From: Anaerobium acetethylicum
GTDB lineage: Bacteria; Bacillota; Clostridia; Lachnospirales; Lachnospiraceae
Assembly (NCBI RefSeq): GCF_900096945.1
Contig: NZ_FMKA01000001.1
Coordinates: 362,291 to 426,290 of the forward strand
Direction of reading: 5' to 3'
Length of the DNA stretch: 64,000 bases
Numbering within the stretch: position 1 is the first letter of the stretch; every line of letters starts with the position of its first letter. Shown here one piece after another: positions 51,650 to 62,520 of the stretch. Position numbers and translations under genes: made by a program. The notes under the pieces were generated by a model. It was not told the origin of the DNA. It worked only from the letters and a program-made list of their open reading frames with translations, and did no database searches.

Positions 51650-53452
51650 TCAGCTCTTCCTCTCAAGTTCTATCTTTTCTGCCAGGTCATTGAGGTACAT
51701 CCAGCGCTCCATCTTTTCTTCCAGTTCTGCCTCCAGCAGGGCCTTCTCACCCATAAGACTGTTCAGGGTACCATAGTCTGTAGCAGATTTTTCAATCTGC
51801 CTGTCCATCTCCTCAATTTTCTCTTCAAGGCCGGCGATGTCATCGTCGATCGTTTCGAATTCCTTCTCCTCCTTATATGAAAATTTAAGCTTCTTTTCCC
51901 GGACCCGGGTATCCTTTTTCTCAGCCGCCTGAGCCTTCTCCGTTTCTGGCGCCTTTTCGTACTCTTCCCTTTCCTTCACTGCAAGATAATCGCTGAACCC
52001 GCCTTCGTACTGTCTGAGGCTTCCATCCTCCTGAAATGCGAATATCCTTCTTGCAATCCTGTCCAGGAAGTACCTGTCATGAGAAACACTGATTACGATG
52101 CCGTCAAAATTATCAAGATAATCCTCTAGAATCGTAAGTGTCTGTATGTCAAGGTCGTTCGTCGGTTCGTCAAGAATCAGGATATTTGGTGCATCCATAA
52201 GGATCCTCAGCAGGTACAGACGTCTCTTTTCACCGCCTGAGAGCCTGTTTATATAGGTCCACTGCATATTTCCATCAAACAGGAATCTTTCAAGCATCTG
52301 GGATGCGGATATGCTCCCATCTGGCGTCAGCACATACTCAGCTACATTTTTAATGTAATCAATAACCCTGAGAGATTCATCCATATATTCATTTTCCTGA
52401 GAAAAATAACCAATTTTCACAGTCTGGCCGATGTCTACAATCCCCTCGTCCGGCTCGACCACACCGTTTATTATTTTCAGCAGGGTAGTCTTCCCGCAGC
52501 CGTTTCCTCCGATGATGCCAACCCTGTCACCCTTCAGGAATATATAAGAAAAATCGTTAATATAGGTCCGTCCATCATATGATTTCGTAATTCCGCTGAC
52601 TTCAAGAGTCTTTCTTCCCAGCCTGGAGGATATGGAATTCATTTCCACAGAAGCAGCCTTCTGGGGACCTTTTCTATCCCTCAGCTCTTCAAAGCGTTCG
52701 ATTCTGGCCTTCTGTTTGGTAGAACGCGCTCTCGCACCTCTCTGGATCCACTCAAGTTCCGTTCTCAGTATGCTGCTGCGCTTCCTCTCAGATGCGGCCT
52801 CTATACCTTCGCGCGCCGCCTTCAGCCTCAGATATTCTGAGTAATTTCCAGGATAGGAATAGATACTGGCGCCATCGATTTCTACAATCCTGTTTGATAT
52901 CCTGTCCAGGAAATACCGGTCATGGGTCACCATCAGCAGAGCTCCCTTGAATTTCATAAGGTACTCTTCCAGCCATTCCGACATCTCATTGTCAAGGTGG
53001 TTTGTAGGCTCATCCAGTATCAGGATATCAGCAGGAGAAAGCAGGACATTCGCAAGCGCAACCCGCTTCTTCTGTCCTCCGGAAAGATATTTCGTCTCCC
53101 CATCGAAATCGGGAATTCCAAGTTTATTCAGCATCGCCTTTGCATCACTTTCGACAGTCCATTCGTTGTCTTTCCTGATATTTCCCTTCAGGACTGCCTC
53201 AAGCACAGTGCTGTCTTCATCAAATACCGGATTTTGAGAGAGATACCTTATGTGAATCTGGCGTCCCTTCGTTATTTTTCCGGAATCCGGCTCCTCAAGA
53301 CCGGCTATCATCTTTAAAAGGGTTGATTTCCCGGTACCGTTTATTCCGATAATACCGATTTTTTCATTATCATTAATACTGAAATCAGCATCTTTAAAAA
53401 CAAACCTGTCTCCGTATGTTTTTGTCATATTTTCTATCGTCAATAAGTTCAT
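51650..53452 (-). CDS. ABC-F family ATPase
   Basis: 600 residues from the ATG at 53452 (AAAGGG upstream). Two ATPase domains: Walker A GINGTGKSTLLK and GGNGCGKTTLLK, signatures YLSGGQKKRVALA and RLSGGEKRRLYLL, Walker B ILILDEPTNHLD and ILILDEPTNDLD, linked by a charged segment. A C-terminal coiled coil (~510-600, DDIAGLEEKIEEMDRQ) is Uup-like. No membrane helices: it acts on the ribosome, as a translation factor or drug-protection protein. Which ABC-F type is not clear. Confidence 0.9.
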   Translation of the reverse strand: MNLLTIENMTKTYGDRFVFKDADFSINDNEKIGIIGINGTGKSTLLKMIAGLEEPDSGKITKGRQIHIRYLSQNPVFDEDSTVLEAVLKGNIRKDNEWTVESDAKAMLNKLGIPDFDGETKYLSGGQKKRVALANVLLSPADILILDEPTNHLDNEMSEWLEEYLMKFKGALLMVTHDRYFLDRISNRIVEIDGASIYSYPGNYSEYLRLKAAREGIEAASERKRSSILRTELEWIQRGARARSTKQKARIERFEELRDRKGPQKAASVEMNSISSRLGRKTLEVSGITKSYDGRTYINDFSYIFLKGDRVGIIGGNGCGKTTLLKIINGVVEPDEGIVDIGQTVKIGYFSQENEYMDESLRVIDYIKNVAEYVLTPDGSISASQMLERFLFDGNMQWTYINRLSGGEKRRLYLLRILMDAPNILILDEPTNDLDIQTLTILEDYLDNFDGIVISVSHDRYFLDRIARRIFAFQEDGSLRQYEGGFSDYLAVKEREEYEKAPETEKAQAAEKKDTRVREKKLKFSYKEEKEFETIDDDIAGLEEKIEEMDRQIEKSATDYGTLNSLMGEKALLEAELEEKMERWMYLNDLAEKIELERKS

Positions 53453-53506
53453 ATCATAATTCCCTTTCATTCCCCTGCCAGCAATAATCCATCAGCGTGG
53501 GGACTT

Positions 53507-54262
53507 CTATTTCATAATCAGTTCTACAGGGCAATGATCGGACCCTAATATTTCAGTATGGATTGCCGCACTTTTGATTTTTGATTCAAGAGCCTTAGAG
53601 ACACAGAAATAGTCTATCCTCCATCCTGCATTCTTAGCCCTTGCGCTGAATCTGTAGGACCACCAGGAGTAGATTCCTTCCGTATCTGGATAAAAATACC
53701 GGAACGTGTCAATAAATCCGGAGTCCAGGAGTTCGGTGAATTTAGCCCTTTCCTCATCTGTAAATCCTGCATTTTTTCTGTTCGTCTTTGGATTCTTAAG
53801 ATCAATCTCCTTATGGGCAACATTCAGGTCTCCGCACACAACAACCGGTTTCTTTTCTTCAAGTTTCTTCAGATAAGCCCTGAAATCATCTTCCCAGCTC
53901 ATCCTGTATCCCAGCCTTGCAAGTTCTGCCTGTGAATTCGGCGTATATACATTAACCAGATAATACTCTTCAAATTCAAGAGTAATTACCCTCCCCTCGC
54001 TGTCATGGCCGTCAATTCCTATGTCGTAACTGACAGACAGCGGTTCCTTCTTTGTAAAAACTGCCGTTCCCGAATAGCCCTTTTTAACAGCATAATTCCA
54101 ATACTGATAGTAACCTTCCAGCTCCAGATTGATCTGGCCATCCTGAAGTTTTGTTTCCTGAATGCAGAATATATCGGCATCTATATTATTAAAAAAGTCA
54201 ACGAACCCCTTCTGCACGCAGGCTCTGATTCCGTTAACATTCCATGAAATCATTTTTGTCAT
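53507..54262 (-). CDS. xth: Exodeoxyribonuclease III (AP endonuclease)
   Basis: 251 residues, with [32 protein letters not shown] and SDHCPVEL, the four active-site blocks of the ExoIII family. It cleaves at abasic sites in base-excision repair. AGGAGG precedes the ATG. It follows gpmI after a palindrome. Confidence 0.93.
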   Translation of the reverse strand: MTKMISWNVNGIRACVQKGFVDFFNNIDADIFCIQETKLQDGQINLELEGYYQYWNYAVKKGYSGTAVFTKKEPLSVSYDIGIDGHDSEGRVITLEFEEYYLVNVYTPNSQAELARLGYRMSWEDDFRAYLKKLEEKKPVVVCGDLNVAHKEIDLKNPKTNRKNAGFTDEERAKFTELLDSGFIDTFRYFYPDTEGIYSWWSYRFSARAKNAGWRIDYFCVSKALESKIKSAAIHTEILGSDHCPVELIMK

Positions 54263-54356
54263 CTGTTTTGCCTCCTAACCCGTATTGTATTAATTATAGC
54301 ATTAGTGCAATTCCTTTGTATAGTTCAATTTGGCCAGCCATTTTCACAGACAACCT

Positions 54357-54390
54357 GAAAGGACACGGCGCATATGCGCCGTGTCCTTTC
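54357..54390. repeat. Perfect 17-bp palindrome after gpmI
   Basis: Self-complementary over 34 bases, starting about 30 bases after the gpmI stop. No T run on either strand; it probably caps or processes the glycolytic transcript. Confidence 0.7.
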
Positions 54391-54419
54391 ACCAGAGTAT
54401 TCAAAAATGCTGTTCCTGA

Positions 54420-55964
54420 TTACGCTTTTTTAACAAGAAGCGACTTTCCAGTCATTTCTTCTGGCTGTTTCATACCCATCATTTCGATAAGCGTAGGCGC
54501 TATGTCCGCAAGACATCCGCCTTCTTTAAGGGTGTAGCTGTCGTCATAATTCACAAGAATAAATGGAACCGGATTAATTGTATGGGCTGTAAACGCTTCG
54601 CCTGTCGTATAATCCACAAGCTGTTCTGCATTTCCGTGATCAGCACAGATGAACATCTGTCCATCAACTTCCATCAGCGCATCAACTGCTTTTCCTACGC
54701 ACTCATCAACTGCTTCGATGGCTTTCACTGCTGCGCCCTCAATTCCCGTATGACCAACCATGTCAGGATTTGCAAAGTTAACGATAATCACATCATATTT
54801 ATCTGATTTGATTGCTTCCACAAGATTTTCAGCTACCTGATATGCGCTCATTTCAGGCTGAAGATCATAGGTGGCAACTTTTGGAGATTTCACAAGGGAA
54901 CGTTCTTCCCCTTCGTTTGGAACTTCCACGCCGCCATTAAAGAAAAATGTTACATGTGCATATTTTTCAGTTTCAGCGAGTCTGAGCTGTGTTTTTCCAT
55001 TTGCTGCAAGGAACTGTCCGAATGTGTTGTCAATAGATACTTTATGGAATGCCACAATCTTATTCGGGATTGTGATGTCATATTCTGAAAAGCATACAAA
55101 AGTAACATCCAGTCTCTTTTCACGCGGGAATCCTGTGAATTCATTTTCGCAGAAAACTCTTGTGATTTCCCTTGCCCTGTCAGGCCTGAAATTGAAGAAG
55201 ATTACGGAATCCTTGTCCTGAATTGTTGCAACAGGCCTGCCGTCTTTTTCAATGACAGTAGGCAGTACAAATTCGTCGTTTTTGCCATCATCATAGGACG
55301 CCTGGATCGCTACAGAAGCACTTGAAGCAGTAGCGCCTTTTCCATATGCCATTGCCTTGTAAGCGAGTTCTACCCTGTCCCATCTGTTGTCACGGTCCAT
55401 TGAATAGTAACGTCCCATAACTGATGCAACTTCACCTACACCGATTTCCTTCATTTTCTGTTCAAGTTCTTCAACAAAACCTTTTCCGGAAGTAGGTGCT
55501 GTGTCCCTTCCATCGAGGAAACAATGTACGTATACTTTTTCAAGCCCCTGCTGCTTCGCAAGTTCCAAAAGGCCATAGATATGCGTATTATGGCTGTGGA
55601 CGCCGCCATCCGAAACAAGTCCGAAAAGATGGAGTGCGGAACCATTTTTCTTTACATTTTCAACCGCTTCATTAAAAGCTTCATTTTTAAAGAAATCGCC
55701 ATCCTGAATTTCTTTTGTAATCCTTGTCAGTTCCTGATATATGATACGTCCGGCTCCCATGTTCAGGTGTCCAACTTCTGAATTTCCCATCTGTCCTTCC
55801 GGAAGGCCTACAGCCATACCGCTGGCATAACCTTTTACGAATGGGTATTCTTTCATAAGCCTGCTGATAACAGGAGTTTTTGCTTCTGCTATGGCATTGC
55901 CGTCTGTTCTTTCGTTTAATCCATAACCGTCTAGTATCATTAACACTGTTGGTTTCTTGCTCAT
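54420..55964 (-). CDS. gpmI: Cofactor-independent phosphoglycerate mutase
   Basis: 514 residues. Phosphoserine-region motif MGNSEVGHLNMGAGR, FLDGRDTAPTSG, FFNFRPDRAREITR, NFANPDMVGHTG and FICADHGNAEQ: full set of metal ligands. Converts 3- to 2-phosphoglycerate and needs manganese. Last gene of gap-pgk-tpiA-gpmI. No enolase follows; xth does. Confidence 0.96.
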   Translation of the reverse strand: MSKKPTVLMILDGYGLNERTDGNAIAEAKTPVISRLMKEYPFVKGYASGMAVGLPEGQMGNSEVGHLNMGAGRIIYQELTRITKEIQDGDFFKNEAFNEAVENVKKNGSALHLFGLVSDGGVHSHNTHIYGLLELAKQQGLEKVYVHCFLDGRDTAPTSGKGFVEELEQKMKEIGVGEVASVMGRYYSMDRDNRWDRVELAYKAMAYGKGATASSASVAIQASYDDGKNDEFVLPTVIEKDGRPVATIQDKDSVIFFNFRPDRAREITRVFCENEFTGFPREKRLDVTFVCFSEYDITIPNKIVAFHKVSIDNTFGQFLAANGKTQLRLAETEKYAHVTFFFNGGVEVPNEGEERSLVKSPKVATYDLQPEMSAYQVAENLVEAIKSDKYDVIIVNFANPDMVGHTGIEGAAVKAIEAVDECVGKAVDALMEVDGQMFICADHGNAEQLVDYTTGEAFTAHTINPVPFILVNYDDSYTLKEGGCLADIAPTLIEMMGMKQPEEMTGKSLLVKKA

Positions 55965-56082
55965 ATAAAATGCTCCTTTATACTATAATAGTCTGTAACT
56001 GTTCAGGACTATGTCCTTCCTAGTCACAATGATTTTACAGCCGGACCTGTATGACCAGTTCCGCTGCCGCATGCATCAACTG

Positions 56083-56104
56083 CATCCAATGTCTGCATTG
56101 GATG
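56083..56104. other. Hairpin between tpiA and gpmI
   Basis: Perfect 9-bp stem CATCCAATG/CATTGGATG with a TCTG loop in a 196-base gap, without a T run; likely an mRNA processing or stabilising hairpin. Confidence 0.45.
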
Positions 56105-56160
56105 AATAGCCGAACAGGGATATTGCACCCCATCCGGCCAAAAAAATCCCTGGATTCTGG

Positions 56161-56907
56161 CTATTTGTAGTTTACGATTTTACCGAAATCAGGTTTTAAT
56201 GAAGCTCCGCCAACTAAGCCTCCATCGATGTCTGGCTGTGCAAATAATTCTGCTGCACTTGCTGCTGTTACGCTGCCGCCGTACTGGATACGGATAGCTT
56301 CAGCTGTAGCCTGGTCATAAATTTCAGCTATGCATTTACGGATTGCTGCACATACTTCCTGTGCCTGTGCTGTAGTTGCAACTTTGCCTGTTCCGATTGC
56401 CCAGATAGGTTCATAAGCGATTACGGCTGCTGCTGCCTGTTCAGCTGTAACGTCTAAGAAAGCAATCTTGATCTGCTGACGGATAAAATCGATCGTTACG
56501 CCCTGTTCTCTCTGAGTGAGGGTTTCACCGCAGCATACAATCGGAGTGATTCCGTGTTCGAAAGCTTTTTTAACTTTCTTATTAACTGTTTCATCAGTTT
56601 CAGCGAAGTATTCTCTTCTTTCTGAATGACCGATTACAACATACTTTACGCCTACGTCAGTAAGCATAGAAGGAGAAATTTCTCCTGTGAAAGCGCCGCT
56701 TTCTTCGAAATACATGTTTTCAGCACCGATTTCAATGTTGCTGCCTTTTGCAGCTTCCATAGCCGGAATGATGTCGATTGCCGGAACACAGAATACTACG
56801 TCAGCTTCATCTGTTGCAACGAGTGGTTTTAATTCATTTACTAAAGCAACTGCCTGACTTGGAGTCATGTTCATTTTCCAGTTGCCTGCTATAATTTTTC
56901 TACGCAT
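56161..56907 (-). CDS. tpiA: Triosephosphate isomerase
   Basis: 248 residues with AGNWKMNM (Lys), VIGHSERR (His), [11 protein letters not shown] (Glu) and the C-terminal IQYGGSVTA. Full length. Interconverts dihydroxyacetone phosphate and glyceraldehyde-3-phosphate. TGGAG precedes the ATG. Confidence 0.96.
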   Translation of the reverse strand: MRRKIIAGNWKMNMTPSQAVALVNELKPLVATDEADVVFCVPAIDIIPAMEAAKGSNIEIGAENMYFEESGAFTGEISPSMLTDVGVKYVVIGHSERREYFAETDETVNKKVKKAFEHGITPIVCCGETLTQREQGVTIDFIRQQIKIAFLDVTAEQAAAAVIAYEPIWAIGTGKVATTAQAQEVCAAIRKCIAEIYDQATAEAIRIQYGGSVTAASAAELFAQPDIDGGLVGGASLKPDFGKIVNYK

Positions 56908-56977
56908 ATCTATAATTCTCCATTCTTTTTCAAAAAGTGGTTATCTTGTCGAACTGTAACAGAACATCGTCCTGTTT

Positions 56978-58171
56978 TTACTTATCGTTAGCTGCAACAA
57001 CGCCTGGAAGCTCTTTTCCTTCAAGGAATTCAAGAGAAGCTCCGCCGCCTGTTGAAATATGAGTCATCTTGTCGCCGAATCCTAAGATATTTACAGCTGC
57101 TGCAGAATCTCCACCGCCGATGATTGTAGTTGCATCGATTTCAGCTAAAGCTTTCGCTACTGCAACAGTACCGGCTGCGTAGTTTGACATTTCAAATACG
57201 CCCATAGGTCCATTCCATACAACAGTCTTAGCGTCTTTAACAGCGTCAGCGTAAAGAGCCTGAGTCTTAGGTCCGATATCAAGACCCATTTCAGTTACTC
57301 CCATTTCACCTTCGTTAACAGTTCTGAAAGGAACATCGTTTGAGAATTCTTCAGCTACTACTGAATCGATTGGAATCAGTAATTTAACGCCTTTTGCTTT
57401 TGCTTTTTCAATCATTTCTTTCGCATATTCCAGGTAATCTGCTTCAACCATTGATTTTCCTACTTCTTCTCCATTAGCTTTCATGAATGTGTATGACATT
57501 CCGCCGCCGATGATTAAAGTGTCTACTTTATCAAGAAGGTTGTTGATTACAGAAATTTTGCTTGATACTTTTGATCCGCCTAAGATAGCCACGAAAGGTC
57601 TTACTGGATTGTTAACCGCATTTCCTAAGAAATCGATCTCTTTCTGCATTAAGTAGCCTACTACTGCAGTGTCAACATACTGAGTAACGCCTACGTTTGA
57701 GCAGTGAGCCCTGTGAGCTGTTCCGAAAGCGTCGTTTACGAATACGTCAGCTAAAGAAGCAAGATCCTTGCTGAATGCTTCACCATTCTTAGTTTCCTCT
57801 GCTCTGTAACGTGTATTTTCTAAAAGGACAACTTCGCCGTCTTTCATAGCTTCAACTGCTGCTTTTGCGTTAGAACCAACAACTTCAGGATCAGCAGCGA
57901 ATTTAACTTCCTGTCCTAATAATTCTGTTAATCTTGCAGCAACAGGTGCTAAAGATAATTCTGGTTTTGGTTCGCCCTTTGGTTTTCCAAGGTGTGAACA
58001 AAGGATTACTTTTCCTCCGTCAGCGATTAATTTTTTAATTGTTGGAAGTGCTGCAACAAGACGGTTTTCGTCTGTGATTTTTCCTTCCTGTAATGGAACA
58101 TTGAAGTCACATCTTACTAAAACTCTTTTACCTTTTACATTGATGTCGTCAATTGATTTTTTATTAAGCAT
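56978..58171 (-). CDS. pgk: Phosphoglycerate kinase
   Basis: 397 residues from the ATG at 58171 (AGGGAG upstream; the ATG at 58192 is less likely). Signature [11 protein letters not shown] near the start, substrate motif [11 protein letters not shown], and the nucleotide site GGGDSAAAV. It makes ATP from 1,3-bisphosphoglycerate. Confidence 0.96.
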   Translation of the reverse strand: MLNKKSIDDINVKGKRVLVRCDFNVPLQEGKITDENRLVAALPTIKKLIADGGKVILCSHLGKPKGEPKPELSLAPVAARLTELLGQEVKFAADPEVVGSNAKAAVEAMKDGEVVLLENTRYRAEETKNGEAFSKDLASLADVFVNDAFGTAHRAHCSNVGVTQYVDTAVVGYLMQKEIDFLGNAVNNPVRPFVAILGGSKVSSKISVINNLLDKVDTLIIGGGMSYTFMKANGEEVGKSMVEADYLEYAKEMIEKAKAKGVKLLIPIDSVVAEEFSNDVPFRTVNEGEMGVTEMGLDIGPKTQALYADAVKDAKTVVWNGPMGVFEMSNYAAGTVAVAKALAEIDATTIIGGGDSAAAVNILGFGDKMTHISTGGGASLEFLEGKELPGVVAANDK

Positions 58172-58221
58172 ATTAACTGCTCCCTTCAACATGTATTTAT
58201 TTTAAACTGCCCCGTTATATC

Positions 58222-58287
58222 AGGAGGGACATTCTTGAAAATGGGCCCGGTCCCATAAGCCTACCCTACAAGACCGGACCCACTATA
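58222..58287. other. Hairpin between gap and pgk
   Basis: A GC-rich stem (about 9 of 10 bp, GGGCCCGGTC-type arms) around a 20-base loop, without a T run, in a 200-base gap; probably separates mRNA levels of gap and the genes behind it. Confidence 0.4.
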
Positions 58288-58372
58288 GGATCTTATTCAT
58301 TATAGCTTTTGTGAATGCCGTTTCCGACAAGGATATCCGCAATCACAGATGCCATATGCTGTTTAACAGAAA

Positions 58373-59386
58373 TTAAGCTAATTCAGCAAAGTATTTGATT
58401 GTTCTAACCATCTGGCTAGTGTATGAATTTTCGTTATCATACCATGCAACAACTTTAACTAAAGTTTTTCCATCTCCAAGAGCTGTAACTTTTGTCTGAG
58501 TTGCATCGAATAATGAACCGAAAGTACATCCGATGATATCTGAAGATACTAATTCTTCTTCAGTGTATCCAAAAGATGCTGAAGCTGCTGCTTTCATAGC
58601 TGCATTAACATCTGCTGCAGTTACAGTGCCTTCACAAACAGCTACTAATTCAGTAACTGATCCTGTTGGAACTGGAACACGCTGAGCTGCTCCGTCTAAT
58701 TTTCCTGCTAATTCAGGAACAACAAGACCGATTGCTTTAGCTGCGCCTGTTGAGTTAGGAACGATGTTGCAAGCTGCTGCACGAGCTCTTCTTAAATCTC
58801 CCTTTGGATGAGGACCATCTAAAGTCATCTGATCTCCAGTGTAAGCATGAATTGTAGTCATGAAACCTTTCTGGATTGGAGCTAATTTATTTAATGTGTC
58901 AGCCATAGGAGCTAAACAGTTAGTTGTACATGAAGCTGCTGAGATGATAGTATCTTCTGCTTTTAAAGTATCTTCATTTACGCTGAATACAACTGTAGGA
59001 AGATCATCTCCAGCTGGAGCTGAGATAACTACTTTCTTAGCGCCTGCATCGATATGAGCCTGTGATTTAGCTTTTGATACATAGAATCCAGTACATTCAA
59101 GTACTACGTCTACTCCGATTTCTCCCCATGGAAGATCTGCTGCGTTCTTTTCAGCATAGATTTTGATTTCTTTTCCGTCTACTACGATTGAGCTTTCTTT
59201 CGCTTCAACTTTATCGCCTAAAGCATATCTGCCCTGAGCTGAATCGTATTTTAATAAATGAGCCAACATTTTTGGGTTTGTTAAGTCGTTGATTGCAACT
59301 ACTTCATATCCTTCTGCTCCGAACATCTGTCTGAATGCAAGACGTCCAATACGTCCAAAACCATTAATTGCTACTTTTACTGCCAT
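58373..59386 (-). CDS. gap: Glyceraldehyde-3-phosphate dehydrogenase, NAD-dependent type I
   Basis: 337 residues from the ATG at 59386, with AGGAGG upstream; the in-frame ORF up to 59584 reaches into the promoter. NAD-binding INGFGRIGR, catalytic [10 protein letters not shown] and [12 protein letters not shown]. First gene of the glycolytic set, with a strong promoter. Confidence 0.97.
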   Translation of the reverse strand: MAVKVAINGFGRIGRLAFRQMFGAEGYEVVAINDLTNPKMLAHLLKYDSAQGRYALGDKVEAKESSIVVDGKEIKIYAEKNAADLPWGEIGVDVVLECTGFYVSKAKSQAHIDAGAKKVVISAPAGDDLPTVVFSVNEDTLKAEDTIISAASCTTNCLAPMADTLNKLAPIQKGFMTTIHAYTGDQMTLDGPHPKGDLRRARAAACNIVPNSTGAAKAIGLVVPELAGKLDGAAQRVPVPTGSVTELVAVCEGTVTAADVNAAMKAAASASFGYTEEELVSSDIIGCTFGSLFDATQTKVTALGDGKTLVKVVAWYDNENSYTSQMVRTIKYFAELA

Positions 59387-59555
59387 GATTATATTCCTCC
59401 TAATTTTAAAAAAATTTATAATATACTGTCTCGGACAGTAGATTAAACAATGTCTTCCTGCAGGACCACTGTTCTGCAGTGCTTTTTTAATACCATAGTA
59501 CCGAATAAACACTTCAAACGCAAAGATTGTTAAAGAAACAACAACCGCTTTATAC

Positions 59556-59584
59556 ATTCTACATAATTTGTCTGCAAATTTCAA
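59556..59584 (-). promoter_or_regulatory. Promoter of the glycolytic gene set
   Basis: On the minus strand TTGAAA (59579-59584), 17 bases, TAGAAT (59556-59561) with a TATG extended -10. It gives a ~165-base leader with TACTGTC/GACAGTA and CACTG/CAGTG hairpins. Confidence 0.75.
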
Positions 59585-59612
59585 GTATATTTTTAAATTT
59601 TATACCCAGGCG

Positions 59613-61265
59613 CTAAATTTCTTCCTTTACATATAATGCGATATTCTGAGCGTGATCCGAAATTCTTTCCAGGTTGCTTATAATATCAAGAAATGCAACT
59701 CCTGCTCCCGTCTGGCATGTTCCGTCAGATAATCGCTTAATATGCTTCTCACGCAGGTCTTTTTCCATAACATCAACCTTATCTTCACATTCTAACACTA
59801 TATTTATATTTTGGATATCTTTTTCTTTCCTTGCATGGATGGCATTTTTATAGCTTTCGAGGACGATCTTCATAATACTGTTCAGTTCTTCCATTGCAGT
59901 ATCTGAAAACCGGATTCCGTTTTTTTTCTTATATTCACCGAATTCAGCAATATTTTCCGCATGATCCCCAACCCGTTCTATGTCACTGACGGTATAGAAC
60001 AGATTCTTTATGATATTGTGCTGTTTTTCGCTGAGAGACAAATTGCTTATTTTAATCAGATATTCCGTAATGATCTTTTCCATCTTGTTGATTTTAATTT
60101 CGTTTTCATGTACACGGGCACTTTTTTCAGTGTCATTTTCCTTTGCCGCTTCAAAAGAAAGCTCCAGATTTTTCAAAGTCACATCTCCCATATGCACAAC
60201 TTCTAGAATTGCGTTTTCAACTGCAAAAGAAGGCGATTCCAGAATTCTTTCATCCAGATGTCTCAGGGCAACCTGATCCTCATCTACCACTTCAATTTCA
60301 GCTGTTTCCTCCTTAACCATTACGCCAGACAGCTTCACCAGCTTATCAGCAAAGGGCAACAGTATCAGCGTATTTGAAATATTGAAAATCGTATGGAAGA
60401 TGGAAATCTCCACACTGTTAATTGACGATGACGCTAACTTCTTGTTAAACAGAAAGAACAGGAACATAATCACGCCAAAAACAACTGCCCCTATCACATT
60501 AAACAAAAGATGTATCACCGCAGCCCTTTTGGCTGTCTTGCTGGCTCCGATACTTGAAATCATGGCGGTTACGCATGTACCGATATTCTGGCCCAGAGTG
60601 ATAAAGATTGCCGAGTTCCAATTCACCACCCCATTCATTGCCAATGTCTGAAGAATGCCAACTGATGCCGATGAGCTCTGTATGATTCCCGTCACGACTG
60701 TACCTGCGAGAATTCCCAAAAGCGGATTCTTGCCAAGCACGGCAAATGCCTTTGCAAAAATCGGAGCATCCTTATAAGGACCGATTGCCCCCGACATAAA
60801 GCCCAAACCTATAAAAAGTATACCAAAACCAACGCCGATTTCGCTGATTGTGATTTTCTTTTCGTCTTTCGAGAACAGAATTGTGAATACACATACACCG
60901 ATTACAAGCGGCGCAAGGAATTCAGGTTTTAAAAACGCCCCCCATTCACTCATGGATACAATCCATGCCGTGACCGTGGTCCCGATATTTGCGCCCATAA
61001 TCACGCCGACAGCCTGTCCCAGCTGCATAATGCCAGCATTTACAAAACCGACAACCATTACCGTCGTCGCCGAACTGCTCTGTATCACGCCAGTGATTGC
61101 AGCGCCTACAAGAACCGCAAGCAGCCTGTTGTTCGTCAATAATCCAAGAAGATTCTTAACTTTATCACCTGCTGATTTTTCCAGTCCATCCGCCATTACA
61201 TTCATTCCATACAGGAACATGCCAAGGCCGCCGATAAACTTGAATGATAACTCGATACCACTCAT
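59613..61265 (-). CDS. Na/Pi cotransporter family protein with PhoU-like domain
   Basis: 550 residues from the ATG at 61265 (GGAGG 9-10 bases upstream; the ATG at 61283 lies on the site itself). The N-terminal ~310 residues hold two repeats of the PF02690 domain, each with the QSSS signature (IQSSSATTVMVVGF, IQSSSASVGILQTL) and 8-9 helices; the C-terminal ~200 residues are a PhoU-like helical domain. It imports or exports phosphate with sodium. Three TTAACA-type repeats with 11-base spacing lie upstream (61329-61356), suggesting phosphate control. Confidence 0.92.
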   Translation of the reverse strand: MSGIELSFKFIGGLGMFLYGMNVMADGLEKSAGDKVKNLLGLLTNNRLLAVLVGAAITGVIQSSSATTVMVVGFVNAGIMQLGQAVGVIMGANIGTTVTAWIVSMSEWGAFLKPEFLAPLVIGVCVFTILFSKDEKKITISEIGVGFGILFIGLGFMSGAIGPYKDAPIFAKAFAVLGKNPLLGILAGTVVTGIIQSSSASVGILQTLAMNGVVNWNSAIFITLGQNIGTCVTAMISSIGASKTAKRAAVIHLLFNVIGAVVFGVIMFLFFLFNKKLASSSINSVEISIFHTIFNISNTLILLPFADKLVKLSGVMVKEETAEIEVVDEDQVALRHLDERILESPSFAVENAILEVVHMGDVTLKNLELSFEAAKENDTEKSARVHENEIKINKMEKIITEYLIKISNLSLSEKQHNIIKNLFYTVSDIERVGDHAENIAEFGEYKKKNGIRFSDTAMEELNSIMKIVLESYKNAIHARKEKDIQNINIVLECEDKVDVMEKDLREKHIKRLSDGTCQTGAGVAFLDIISNLERISDHAQNIALYVKEEI

Positions 61266-61328
61266 CGCAATTTTCTCCTCCATTACTTGTTAAATTTCAA
61301 TTGAATTTTCAGGGATTTCCAAGAATAT

Positions 61329-61356
61329 TTAACATATTCTTAACATATATTTAACC
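61329..61356 (+). promoter_or_regulatory. Candidate Pho box
   Basis: TTAACA at 61329, TTAACA at 61340 and TTAACC at 61351: three direct repeats exactly 11 bases apart with 5-base spacers, the arrangement of PhoP-binding boxes in Bacillus-type systems. They lie between the Na/Pi transporter (minus) and the HisJ-type gene (plus), 65-90 bases from the former. The repeats read on the plus strand, opposite to the transporter, which fits repression or a divergent arrangement. Confidence 0.5.
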
Positions 61357-61566
61357 TTTTAAAGAATAACATATTTTTGTCTTTTTTCAACATCTATTTT
61401 CCTAATATGGACATTTCTTGCATATTCACTTATTATATAGTTGTAACAGCCATTAAATTTTGCACTATTTCCACACGTATTTTAAGCGATTTTACTTTTT
61501 TACGAAAAAAATCGATGGATATTGTAAAAAATGACGATTAATCTAATCAGAAAGGAATCAAGCCAT

Positions 61567-62364
61567 ATGAATTCAGACTTTCATCTTCACTCCGATTTTT
61601 CGGGGGACTCTGATACGCCGCTTCACGAAATGATTGAAGAAGGAATCAGACTGGGACTTGAAACAATGTGTTTCACGGATCACCAGGACTGGGATTACCC
61701 GTCAGAAGATACCAGCTTTACATTTGACACCGACTCTTACTTCAGCGAACTTGCACGATTGAAAGAACACTATGCCGACAAGATTACAATACTGACCGGC
61801 GTTGAAATCGGGCTGCAGCCCCACCTTTCCGAACGATTGAAGCATTATGTCGAAAAGTATCCTTTCGACTTTATAATAGGCTCATCACATGTCGTACACA
61901 GGATGGACCCTTACTATCCGGAGTTTTTTGAAAGCCGGAGTGAAGAGGAAGCATACCAGGAGTATTTTGAATCGATCATCGAAAACGTCCGCCTTTTTTC
62001 CGATTTTGATGTTTACGGACATATTGACTATGTCGTGCGCTACGGCCCCAACAAAGGACTGTATTATTCATACGAAAATTATGCCGACGTTATCGACAGA
62101 ATACTGAAGCTGCTGATTGAAAAAGGATGTGGCATCGAACTCAACACTGCAGGCTTTAAATATGGTCTTGGATATCCGAATCCTCATCCCGACGTCATAA
62201 AACGATACCATGAACTCGGAGGAGAAATCATAACAGTCGGTTCAGACGGACATAAGCCCGAACATATCGCCTACGACTTCCACAGAGTATCCTCTATCCT
62301 TAAGGATGCCGGATTCCGTTACTACACCGTATTCGAAAAACGAATTCCGTCTTTCATCAAACTG
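61567..62364 (+). CDS. PHP-domain histidinol-phosphatase family protein (HisJ-like)
   Basis: About 265 residues from ATG 61567 (AAGGAA upstream; an ATG at 61531 lies further up). The PHP metal motifs FHLHSDFSGD, FTDHQDW, GSSHVVHRMD, GHIDYVVRYG and GSDGHKPEHI are all present. This family dephosphorylates histidinol phosphate in low-GC bacteria. No his genes are near, so the substrate may differ. The stop codon ends at 62367. Confidence 0.85.
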
Positions 62365-62389
62365 TAAACTGATCAATCCTTTCGAAAAA

Positions 62390-62440
62390 GAAGCTACATG
62401 AACAACATCTGATTGTTGATGTTCATGTAGCTTCTTTTTT
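62390..62440. terminator. Bidirectional terminator between hisJ-like gene and mnmA
   Basis: 14-bp outer stem (62390-62403 with 62421-62434) with an inner CAACA/TGTTG pairing, T run at 62435-62440 and an A run on the left, serving both converging genes. Confidence 0.85.
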
Positions 62441-62520
62441 ATGCTTATTTTTATGTTTCTTTTTTATGTTTCTTCTTAATGTTAATAACTAGTCCTGACT
62501 ATGTCCTTCACATCAATTCT

